This document shows, piece by piece, positions 8,712 to 16,642 of a stretch of 64,000 nucleotides of DNA. The DNA lies in contig NZ_QJVJ01000010.1 of the NCBI RefSeq assembly GCF_003217775.1, forward strand, positions 1 through 64,000, written 5' to 3'. The first letter of the stretch is position 1. The number at the start of each line of letters is the position of its first letter. The stretch is from Paenibacillus flagellatus (GTDB lineage: Bacteria > Bacillota > Bacilli > Paenibacillales > NBRC-103111). The translations under genes were made by a program, and so were the position numbers. The notes below the pieces were generated by a model that was not told the origin of the DNA, did no database searches, and was given only the letters and a program-made list of their open reading frames with translations.

Positions 8712-10058
8712 ATGGCCGATACGAATACGGCACCGTACGCCAAAGGCATCGCCATCGGGATTATCGGTCCCGAGCCGCTCGTCGAGAAAATGAACCAATG
8801 CTTGAGAGGGTTTCCGTCGTTCGATCCGATCGCCCGGTCGTATTCGCGCGAGGAGGAGGCGCCCGAGCTGGCCCGGGACATTATGGACCACGTCGAGGTG
8901 ATGCTGTTTTCCGGGCCCGTACCGTACCGTCTTGCGGTTCAGAAGCTGAATTTCAAAATTCCGGTGCATTACGTGCGGCTGTCCGGCACCGGCCTGTACC
9001 GGGCGCTGTTCCGGATCGGCCGAAGGCACGGACTCGAGGAAATGTCGGTCGACACCGTCTCCAAGCAGTCGGTGGAGGGGGCGTTCGAGGAGCTGGGCGA
9101 ACGGTCCAAAGCGGTGGCGTATTACCCCGGCTCCGAATTCGTCTCGAAGGACGCGCTCGTCGAATTCCACGCGGAGCAGTATCGGCTCGGCAAGGCGAAG
9201 GCGGCGCTGACGGGCGTCGGCTCGGTATCGGCGGCGTTGACGGAGATGGGCATTCCGAACGAATGGGTGCTGCCGACGGATCAGGACATCATCGTCGCGC
9301 TCGAGCGGTCGCTGCTGTCGACGGAATCGCGGCGAAGCAAGGAGTCGCAAATCGTCGTCGGCTTCATCCATGTGGACGAATTCGACCGGCTGGCGAAGAA
9401 GAAGACGTCCGAGCACGAGGTGCAGCGGCTCAAGCTCGACATCCACCGGATGCTGCTCGGGTACGTCGAGTCGCTGGACGGGCATTTGACGCATATGGGC
9501 GGGAACGAATATTTGTTCATTACGACGCGCGGTATTTTCGAGCGGGAGACGGGCGGCTACAAGTCGATTCCGCTCGCCCGCGTCGTGGAGAAATATTACG
9601 GCCTGTCGCTCAGCATCGGCATCGGCTTCGGCCGCTCCGCCAACGAAGCGGGCACGCACGCGCGGCTCGCCCTGCGCAACTCCAAGGAAAGCGGTGGCGA
9701 CATCTGCTTCATCGTGCGCGAGGACAAGAGCGTCATCGGACCGCTCGAGATGACGCACCCACACGAATACGACTTGTCGCTGATCGACGCGAGCCTGCTG
9801 AAGCGGGCCGAGGAGGCGGGGCTGACGTCCGGCTACTTGAGCAAGCTCGTCGCGCACGTCACCCGCTTCGGCAAGACGGATTACACGGCGCAGGAGCTGG
9901 CCACCGTGCTCGACGTGACGGTGCGGAGCACGCACCGGTTTTTGCTCGCTTGGCTCGACTCCGGCCTGATCGACATTATCGGCGAGGAGAAGGGCAAGTC
10001 GAAGGGGCGGCCGAAGCAAATTTACCGGCTGTCGTTTTTGAGCGAGCTGGTGCGGTGA
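8712..10058 (+). CDS. Putative regulator with nucleotidyl-cyclase-like core and C-terminal HTH
   Basis: I do not recognise a named family for this 448-residue cytosolic protein. The central part (about 215-340) has GGNEYLFIT, recalling a GGDEF-type loop, and a strand/helix LSLSIGIGFGRSANEAGTHARLAL, as in GGDEF, PucR-type and GTP-cyclohydrolase-III-like domains. Residues about 385-440 look like a winged helix (ELATVLDVTVRSTHRFLLAWLDSGLI, then GRPKQIYRLS). The N-terminal 200 residues are unassigned. RBS TGGAGG precedes ATG. It follows the amidohydrolase by 75 bases, so it may regulate the serine/amidohydrolase operon; that is inference. Confidence 0.55.
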   Translation: MADTNTAPYAKGIAIGIIGPEPLVEKMNQCLRGFPSFDPIARSYSREEEAPELARDIMDHVEVMLFSGPVPYRLAVQKLNFKIPVHYVRLSGTGLYRALFRIGRRHGLEEMSVDTVSKQSVEGAFEELGERSKAVAYYPGSEFVSKDALVEFHAEQYRLGKAKAALTGVGSVSAALTEMGIPNEWVLPTDQDIIVALERSLLSTESRRSKESQIVVGFIHVDEFDRLAKKKTSEHEVQRLKLDIHRMLLGYVESLDGHLTHMGGNEYLFITTRGIFERETGGYKSIPLARVVEKYYGLSLSIGIGFGRSANEAGTHARLALRNSKESGGDICFIVREDKSVIGPLEMTHPHEYDLSLIDASLLKRAEEAGLTSGYLSKLVAHVTRFGKTDYTAQELATVLDVTVRSTHRFLLAWLDSGLIDIIGEEKGKSKGRPKQIYRLSFLSELVR

Positions 10059-10198
10059 GGCGGGCCGTTCCTCCAACCGTTTGCCGTTCGATCGGAGACG
10101 TCCGTTTCGATGGACTCCCGCTTGATCCGTAAACCGGCCTTTGCGGTTGAGCGTTTACCCCGCGAGGTTACTCTTCTTTCTACAATAGGGACACCCAC

Positions 10199-10240
10199 AG
10201 CCGTTGAAAGCGAAGCGCATTCGCCGTCAACGGCTTTTTT
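10199..10240 (+). terminator. Intrinsic terminator
   Basis: The 9 bp stem AGCCGTTGA/TCAACGGCT (10199-10207 with 10227-10235) runs into TTTTT. It lies about 140 bases after the regulator stop. A TACAAT-like -10 just upstream (about 10191) leaves open a short transcript or attenuator. The rest of 10059-10363 holds an A-rich stretch and a TATACT (10309-10314) that could be the -10 of the next gene. Confidence 0.75.
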
Positions 10241-10363
10241 GCCGCGTTCGGGCCGAGATTTAGAAAAAAATAGTAGAAAAAAAGATAGAAAAGTAGAGAA
10301 GATAGGACTATACTACGAATTGCCATGGGAATTTTGGCAGATTTCAGGAACAGAGGGGGATTT

Positions 10364-13300
10364 ATGAAGCGCTCATTTCATCGGCCTTTCATGTTCATCA
10401 CCTTGGTCGCTTTGCTGGCGTCCTGCTTTCCGATCGGCGGAGGGGTGCGGACGGCGCAAGCGGCGATGGCGGGACAAGGAACGCCCGCCGATCCGTTTAT
10501 CGTAACGACGGCGAAGGAATTGTCGGATATCCGCAACGATTTGGCCGCCTCGTACAAGCTGGGGGCGGATATCGATCTTGCCGGCTACGACCACGATCGC
10601 GACGGGAAGGGCTGGCTGCCGATCGGCAACGATGGAGCGGCGCCCTTCACCGGGACGTTCGACGGCGGCGGACATACGATCCGCGGCTTGAAGGTGGACC
10701 GCGGGCTATCGGACTTTGCGGGGCTGTTCGGTTATGTGAAGGGCGGAACCTTGAGCAACGTCCAGCTCGGGGCCGCGGACATTCGCGGGAAAGACTTCAC
10801 GGGCGGGCTGGTCGGCATGCTGGAGAACGGCGTTGTCGAAAACGCTTGCACTTCGGGAACCGTAAACGGGCAAGGGGCCGTCGGCGGTTTAGCCGGTGCG
10901 ATTCGTGAAAGCACGGTATCGGGCGTATGCTCCACCTCGTCTGTGAACGGAGCTTTTGCCACGGGCGGTCTGGTCGGCAGCATGGCGGTCTCCGGTCTTA
11001 TCGAGAATGCGTTCGCCTCCGGCAGCGTGACGGGCGTGACGCACGGGATCGGAGGCTTGCTCGGCGAAGGGGACGGCGCTTCGACGCTCGTCCAAATCCG
11101 CCGCGCATACGCTTCCGGCCCGGTCGCGGGAGGGACGTCCTCGGGCGGGCTGATCGGCGCCGCGTGGAACGGAACGACGGTTTCGTCTTATTGGGATGTC
11201 GGCAATCTGCCGGCAAGCGCCGGCGGAACCGGCGTCGCAACCGCGGCCATGAATGCGCAAAGCACTTACGCGGGGTGGGATTTCGCGGGCGTATGGGGGA
11301 TTCGGGACGGGGAGACGACGCCGTATTTGAAGGCGTTCGCGCCGAAACTTACGGTAGAGCCTCTGTCTTCGCCCGTCTACGCCGGATCGCTGCCCGTGAA
11401 GGGGACCGTGTCGGATTTCAGCGCGGGCGAGGAGCTGTCGGTCCGGTACGACATTGTGGACGGCGGGGGAGCAACGGTTACGAGCGTAACCTACAGCGTC
11501 TATGCCTCGGGACTCGACCAGCCGATCGACCGGATGCTGCCGCTGACGGGGGTGCCGTCAGGCGCCTATTCGCTCCGGGTATCGGCGAAAGACTCCGTCC
11601 ATCCGTGGTTCGAAGCCGCCCCGGTGGCCTTTACGGTCGGCAACGGGGCGCCGACGGTCACCGCGGTCGGGATCGCCGGTACGGCGCAGGTGGGCCGGAC
11701 GCTGACCGGTACGTATGCGTATTCGGATCCGGAGGGCGACCCGGAAGGGGCGACCTCGTTCCGCTGGTACGCGGCGAATTCGGCGGACGGAAGGAACAGG
11801 ACGCCCATTCCGGGGGCGACGGGGACGTCGCTGACGTTGACGCGGGACGAGATGAACAAGTTCATCTCGTTCGAAGTGACGCCGGCCGCCGCAACGGGTA
11901 CGCCGACGGGAACGGCGACGGTCAGCGCTCCGACCGGCGCCGTGGCGACGGGGCCGGACTGGTACACGGTGGGGGCGCGCGCCTTCACGGAGGACACCGC
12001 GATCTATACCTCGCTGCAGGTTGACGGCGGCGCGCCTTACGTGGCCTTCATGGACGGCGCTCACGGCAATCGGGCATCCGTGATGACCTACCGCCAGGGC
12101 GACTGGGAATACGTGGGCGCTCCCGGTTTTACCGCGGGCTCGGCGGAGTTTCTCTCGTTGCAAATCGATAACGGGAAGCTCTACCTGGCGTTTCAAGACG
12201 AAGCCAACGGACATCGCGCGTCGGTCATGACCTACAACGGTACGGCGTGGGAGTACATCGGCGCCGCCGGGTTCAGTTCGGATCTCGCGCTGGAATTGTC
12301 GCTGGCGTTCAACAACGGCACGCCTTACGTCGGTTTTGTGGACAAGGGCTTGGGGTACAGGGCGACGGTCATGAGATTCGACGGCGGCGCTTGGGTGAAC
12401 GTCGGGAGTCCGGGGTTCTCCGGGAATCAGATCGCGCTTCCTTCTTTAGCCCTGGATAACGGCACGCCGTATGTGGCCTTTCGCGATCGTGCGAATCAAA
12501 GCCGGTTAACGGTCATGAAGTACGATTCGGGTGTCTGGAGCGCCGTCGGTCCCCCGGGATTATCGGCCGACACGGTGTCGGACCTGTCCCTGGTCGTCGA
12601 TAACGGCACGCCTTATGCGGCGTATATGGATAAGTCGCTCGGATGGAAGGCAACGGTTATGAAATATGACGGAGGCGCCGGTTCGTGGGTACCCGTCGGC
12701 ACGCCGGGGTTCTCGACGGGCGGTGCCCAATACGTGAAGCTCTACCTGTCGAACGGGGAGCTGTATGTCGGCTACCAGGACGATATCGACGGCATCGCAT
12801 TGCGGGCGACGGTCAAGAGATTCGACGGAACGTCGTGGACGGACGTCGGCAGCCCGGCCTTTTCCGAAAGCCGGACGTTCTTCAATTCATTGGTCGTCGA
12901 CAACGGAACGCCTTACATGGCCTTTATGGACGACTCGAACGGGAAAAAAGCGACGGTGATGTACTTCGCCAACAACGCGGCGCCTGTCGCGGGAGGCGTC
13001 TCGATCAGCGGCACGGCGCAGGTCGGGCGGACGCTGACGGGGTTTTACGCTTACTCGGACGCGGAATACGATCGGGAAGGCGCGAGCGCGTATCGGTGGT
13101 ATGCGTCGGACGACGCGGCCGGGACGAACAAGGCGGCCATCCCCGGCGCGACCGGGAAGACGTGGGTGCCGACGAGCGCTTACGAAGGCAAGTTTATCAC
13201 GTTCGAGGCGATGCCGGTCGCCGCGACCGGAGCGCGGACGGGGCTGGCGGCGGAGAGCGCGCCGACCGCTGCTGTGGCGAAAGCCGATTCCGGTTCGAAC

Positions 13301-14587
13301 TCCTCCGGCTCGTACTCCTGGTACGCGGAGGATCCCAGAGTGATCGTCTACGTAAACGATGAACCCGTACGCGCGGGCATGCGAACCCGGGAGACGGCGC
13401 AAGGGCGGACGTCGACGAAAATCGCGATCGATGCCGTCCGGCTGAAAGAAAAGCTGCGGACGGAGGGACGGAATGCGGTCGTCACGATTCCGTTCGAGCA
13501 GCCGACGGATGCGGCGATCGGCGAGCTGAACGGCGAGCTGTTCCGCGAGATCGCGGAGCTGGGGACGACCGTCGTCGTGAAGACCGCAGAAGCGTCTTAC
13601 CGGCTTCCGTCCGGCTTTCTCGACGTGAACGCCTTGGCGGAGAAGGTCGGCCAAGGCGCCGAGCCCGGGAAGCTCGACGTGCAGATCGAAGTCGCCCGTC
13701 TTCCGGCCGAACGGGAGAAAGCCGCGGAAGACGCGCTCGTCCGCAGCGGTACGCCGCCCGTCTCGAAGCCTTTCGCTTTTACCGTGAGAGGCGTTTCCGG
13801 GGAACGCACGGCGGACGTGCCCGCCTTCGAACGCTACGTGGAGCGCGAGATCGCGGTAACGGCCGAGACCGGCGTTAGCCCGGCCACAACCGGCGTCGCC
13901 CTCCAAGCGGACGACACAGTCCGCCACGCGCCGACGCGGCTCGTCGACGACGCCGGCAAGCGATTCGCCAAGATCGGCAGCTTGGATAACGGCACGTTCG
14001 CCGTCGTCTCGCACCCTATGGCGTTCGTCGACGTCGCCGGCCATTGGTCGAAGCCGCTCGTGAACGACATGGGTTCGCGTCTCGTCGTTTCCGGTGTCGG
14101 CGACGACCTCTATGAGCCCGACCGGGCCGTTACCCGAGCGGAGTTCGCGGCCATCCTGACGCGGGGGCTCGGGTTGAGGACCGAAAACGCCGAGGCCGCG
14201 TTCCGAGACGTGACAGGGAACGAGTGGTATGCGGGCGAGGTCCGGACCGCCCTTTCGTTCGATTTGATCCACGGGTTCGAGGACGGGACGTTCCGTCCGC
14301 AGGAGGCGATCACCCGCGAGCAGGCGATGGAGATGATCGCGAACGCCATGCGGGTGAGCGGGCTGTCCGGGACGCTTCAACCGGCCGACCCGGGAACGGT
14401 ATTGGAGCCATTCGCCGACGCCGGCTCCGTGTCGCAATGGGCCCTCGCGAGTGTGGCCGACAACGTGCACTCCGGTGTCGTAACGGGCAGAGACGGGAAC
14501 AGGCTCGCGCCGAAAGCGAGCATTACCCGGGCGGAGACGGCCGTTATCGTCCGCCGGCTGTTGGAACGGTCCAAGCTGATCGGCTGA
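10364..14587 (+). CDS. Large SLH-anchored surface protein: GLUG repeats, Ig-like modules, seven-repeat propeller
   Basis: A 1407-residue exported protein. Signal peptide about 1-34 (ends QAA). GLUG-like repeats (GGLVGxxxNG..., about 120-300) come first. Two related modules with AQVGRTLTG and Y(A)YSD follow, one near 445 and one near 880. Between them are seven repeats of about 48 residues (about 535-865), each starting W-x-x-V/I-G and carrying NGxPYxAFxD and ATVMxYDG; seven such blades suggest a closed beta-propeller. A linker and unassigned domain (about 990-1210) precede three SLH domains at the C-terminus (FVDVAGHWS, FRDVTGNEWY, PFADAGSVSQWA) for binding secondary cell-wall polymer. ATG 10364 is chosen for its RBS AGAGGGGGA. 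Confidence 0.9.
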   Translation: MKRSFHRPFMFITLVALLASCFPIGGGVRTAQAAMAGQGTPADPFIVTTAKELSDIRNDLAASYKLGADIDLAGYDHDRDGKGWLPIGNDGAAPFTGTFDGGGHTIRGLKVDRGLSDFAGLFGYVKGGTLSNVQLGAADIRGKDFTGGLVGMLENGVVENACTSGTVNGQGAVGGLAGAIRESTVSGVCSTSSVNGAFATGGLVGSMAVSGLIENAFASGSVTGVTHGIGGLLGEGDGASTLVQIRRAYASGPVAGGTSSGGLIGAAWNGTTVSSYWDVGNLPASAGGTGVATAAMNAQSTYAGWDFAGVWGIRDGETTPYLKAFAPKLTVEPLSSPVYAGSLPVKGTVSDFSAGEELSVRYDIVDGGGATVTSVTYSVYASGLDQPIDRMLPLTGVPSGAYSLRVSAKDSVHPWFEAAPVAFTVGNGAPTVTAVGIAGTAQVGRTLTGTYAYSDPEGDPEGATSFRWYAANSADGRNRTPIPGATGTSLTLTRDEMNKFISFEVTPAAATGTPTGTATVSAPTGAVATGPDWYTVGARAFTEDTAIYTSLQVDGGAPYVAFMDGAHGNRASVMTYRQGDWEYVGAPGFTAGSAEFLSLQIDNGKLYLAFQDEANGHRASVMTYNGTAWEYIGAAGFSSDLALELSLAFNNGTPYVGFVDKGLGYRATVMRFDGGAWVNVGSPGFSGNQIALPSLALDNGTPYVAFRDRANQSRLTVMKYDSGVWSAVGPPGLSADTVSDLSLVVDNGTPYAAYMDKSLGWKATVMKYDGGAGSWVPVGTPGFSTGGAQYVKLYLSNGELYVGYQDDIDGIALRATVKRFDGTSWTDVGSPAFSESRTFFNSLVVDNGTPYMAFMDDSNGKKATVMYFANNAAPVAGGVSISGTAQVGRTLTGFYAYSDAEYDREGASAYRWYASDDAAGTNKAAIPGATGKTWVPTSAYEGKFITFEAMPVAATGARTGLAAESAPTAAVAKADSGSNSSGSYSWYAEDPRVIVYVNDEPVRAGMRTRETAQGRTSTKIAIDAVRLKEKLRTEGRNAVVTIPFEQPTDAAIGELNGELFREIAELGTTVVVKTAEASYRLPSGFLDVNALAEKVGQGAEPGKLDVQIEVARLPAEREKAAEDALVRSGTPPVSKPFAFTVRGVSGERTADVPAFERYVEREIAVTAETGVSPATTGVALQADDTVRHAPTRLVDDAGKRFAKIGSLDNGTFAVVSHPMAFVDVAGHWSKPLVNDMGSRLVVSGVGDDLYEPDRAVTRAEFAAILTRGLGLRTENAEAAFRDVTGNEWYAGEVRTALSFDLIHGFEDGTFRPQEAITREQAMEMIANAMRVSGLSGTLQPADPGTVLEPFADAGSVSQWALASVADNVHSGVVTGRDGNRLAPKASITRAETAVIVRRLLERSKLIG

Positions 14588-14613
14588 ATCTTCGAAAGCC
14601 GACCGGTCCCTGA

Positions 14614-14645
14614 AAGGCTCCCCGACTCGAAGGGGAGCCTTTTTT
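14614..14645 (+). terminator. Intrinsic terminator after the large SLH gene
   Basis: Stem AGGCTCCCC/GGGGAGCCT (14615-14623 with 14632-14640) with TTTTT. The remainder of 14588-14860 shows no gene; a TATAGAAT element near 14824 could be the -10 for the next gene. Confidence 0.9.
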
Positions 14646-14860
14646 GTCCCCAGAAGGTGGAGGCCCCGGGCGGAAAACGCCGAAAGCACGGCATCCGCAT
14701 AAGCACGCCTGCGAAAAGGCGGGTCCGGTAGGAAGGGTGCCGCAGCGGTTAGGGGGTTCTAAATTGGGCACGGTTAAATAGGTCATATTACAGCATCATG
14801 ATTCTTATGACTCCCGTATCCTGTATAGAATCGGCAAAACCTATCGGGGAGGAAGTTACC

Positions 14861-15721
14861 ATGCCAATCATAGACCGGTATAGACTGCAGCCGAGCCCCC
14901 CCATTACGATCGACGGGCGTGAAGAAGAAACCGCGAACATCCCCCTTCAGCAAGCCCCAGGCGTGGACGCGGGCAACGTTTCGGGCTCCGTAAGGCGTCC
15001 GGACGGAACGATGATCCCGCTTGCGACGGTCAAGCTGTTCAATTCGTTGGGCGTCCCCTTCGAGCACACCAACAGCAACCCGGGCGGTCAATTCATTTTT
15101 CCGCGAATCCCCGTCGGGTCGTATTTCATTACGGCTTCCGAACCCGGCTTTCTGACGCCGCTCCGTATTCCGATATCGGTTCTCGCCAATCGGACGACGA
15201 TGGTCACGATCACCATGCAGCCGGATGCGGACGCGCCGCGCGGGGCTTTTTTCGGCATCGTCAAAAATAGCGCCGACAACACCCCTATCGCCGATGCGAC
15301 GGTCGAGCTATTCCAAATGGTAGCTGGAATCCCCCAGCTGATAGGCATCGTCTCGACTAACGAAACGGGCCAATATTTATTCGCCAGACTTACGGACGGC
15401 ATTTATTTCATTACGGCAAGCAAGGCCGGCTTTTTGTCCAGTCAAAGCGCCCCCGTGGATTTAGCCGGCAGGGAGTTTGTTCCGCAAGACGTGATACTCC
15501 CGCCCGATCCGGACGCCAATACGGGCACGATAAGCGGCATCGTAACGGACAGCCAATCGGGGCAGCCGATCGCTCAGGCTATCGTCGCGCTTTATTCGAT
15601 TGCGAACGGAACGGAAACGATCATCGATATTACAAAATCCAATGATGGCGGATTGTATTTGTTCGGGGATCTTCCGGCCGGAACCTATCGCGTCAAAGCG
15701 ACGGTTCAAATCGAGGGGTGA
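14861..15721 (+). CDS. Protein with three carboxypeptidase-regulatory-like (CNA-B-type) repeats
   Basis: A 286-residue protein without signal peptide or membrane segment. After an N-terminal motif (DRYRLQPSPPITI, about 5-30) come three beta-sandwich repeats. Each has the pattern G-x-V...P-I/L-A-x-A-x-V-x-L-F/Y, then G-x-Y/F-x-F and G-x-Y-x-I/V-x-A, typical of carboxypeptidase regulatory-like domains. ATG 14861 has RBS GGGGAGGAAG; an in-frame ATG upstream lacks one. The next gene starts four bases after the stop and shares the N-terminal motif, so they are one operon and perhaps components of one structure. Specific function unknown. Confidence 0.7.
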   Translation: MPIIDRYRLQPSPPITIDGREEETANIPLQQAPGVDAGNVSGSVRRPDGTMIPLATVKLFNSLGVPFEHTNSNPGGQFIFPRIPVGSYFITASEPGFLTPLRIPISVLANRTTMVTITMQPDADAPRGAFFGIVKNSADNTPIADATVELFQMVAGIPQLIGIVSTNETGQYLFARLTDGIYFITASKAGFLSSQSAPVDLAGREFVPQDVILPPDPDANTGTISGIVTDSQSGQPIAQAIVALYSIANGTETIIDITKSNDGGLYLFGDLPAGTYRVKATVQIEG

Positions 15722-15725
15722 GCCT

Positions 15726-16106
15726 ATGGCCATGACGGACAAATATGCGCTGGAAAGCAGCGTACCGATCCAATTGCCCCCTAAAGGCCAAGCGCAGGTC
15801 GATCTGAAGCTGGAAGAGAAGCCCTATGCGATTCCCGAGTTGGAGGTGGGCTTGTGCTTTAAGATCCGGACAAAGCGCAAAGTTGTCAAAAAACGGTACC
15901 GGTATCGGCTGCCCCCCGGCCTCGTGATTCCCGGGGCCGGAAAGCCGTTGGAGGTATGCGCCTTCGAAAAGGCATGCGCAAGACGCATCCGAAGGTGCGC
16001 CCGTAAGCGATATGGCTCGGGAAGACGCGTCAAAATCTCCATGAGCGTAACCATCAAGCTGAACGCTTCCGTGATCTACCGGCAGCTTAGCCAAATCCGG
16101 AATTGA
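15726..16106 (+). CDS. Small basic protein of unknown function
   Basis: A 126-residue protein I do not recognise. Its N-terminus (DKYALESSVPIQL) resembles that of the preceding protein, and the rest is strongly basic, with Lys/Arg-rich stretches at about 48-60 and 86-103 (ACARRIRRCARKRYGSGRR). Three cysteines are spread over residues 43-92. RBS GAGGGGTG overlaps the end of the upstream gene. Without a signal peptide but co-expressed with a beta-sandwich protein, a structural (for example spore or envelope) role is possible; this is a guess. Confidence 0.6.
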   Translation: MAMTDKYALESSVPIQLPPKGQAQVDLKLEEKPYAIPELEVGLCFKIRTKRKVVKKRYRYRLPPGLVIPGAGKPLEVCAFEKACARRIRRCARKRYGSGRRVKISMSVTIKLNASVIYRQLSQIRN

Positions 16107-16166
16107 CGATGGGTCGGAATCGTCAGCTCTTCTGCGGCGGGGTCCGACATTCGATGCAGAATGGAA

Positions 16167-16195
16167 TTGTATCTATTTCCAAATTGGTCTATAAT
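16167..16195 (+). promoter_or_regulatory. SigA-type promoter of the cobalamin-riboswitch/metE transcript
   Basis: TTGTAT (16167-16172), a 17-base spacer and a perfect TATAAT (16190-16195). Transcription would start near 16202, just before the riboswitch aptamer. Confidence 0.8.
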
Positions 16196-16221
16196 ACAAC
16201 ATGCAATAGCGGATATGTCAT

Positions 16222-16422
16222 ACAACTTGATACCGGGAACAGGTGCCGTCCGAGGCGATGCGTTTCGGAGCGGCTTAAAAGGGAAGTTCGGTGCAATACC
16301 GACGCGGTCCCGCCACTGTAACGGAGGAGCTGGGCAGCCATTCGTGCCACTGATCGAGATTCGATCGGGAAGGCCGCTGCCCATGCGAGGATACCGGAGC
16401 CAGGAGACCTGCCTGTTCTGAC
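16222..16422 (+). promoter_or_regulatory. Cobalamin (B12) riboswitch aptamer
   Basis: The RNA carries the hallmarks of the class: AGGTGCCGTCCGAGGC, AAAGGGAAGTTCGGTGCAA, the B12 box GCGGTCCCGCCACTGTAA, and the downstream GAGGATACCGGAGCCAGGAGA CCTGCCTGTT segment that closes the core. It sits between a strong promoter and an intrinsic terminator ahead of metE. When cobalamin is available, binding should stop transcription, sparing the costly B12-independent enzyme. This arrangement implies that the genome also encodes a B12-dependent MetH or a B12 importer. Confidence 0.95.
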
Positions 16423-16483
16423 AGCACTGCAGTACCTACGGGAGATAGGGAGGTGTTAGATGATCCGTCATAACGTGTTATGA

Positions 16484-16526
16484 AGGCGTCTTTCCCCATG
16501 CTTTGCTAGGGAGAGGCGTCTTTTTT
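16484..16526 (+). terminator. Riboswitch expression-platform terminator
   Basis: GGCGTCTTTCCC (16484-16495) pairs, with several G-U pairs, with GGGAGAGGCGTC (about 16509-16520) and is followed by TTTTTT. Just upstream, TCATAA-CGTG-TTATGA (16467-16482) is a perfect small hairpin that abuts the terminator stem and could take part in switching. Confidence 0.8.
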
Positions 16527-16642
16527 GTTATCCGGCTTCAAGCGTCGGCCACAACTTGTTCCGGCAAGGCGCGTGAGGTGCGCCGACGCCGACCGTAAAA
16601 CGAAATGAAAATGACCATCAAACGGACGAGGAGACTGCGAAT

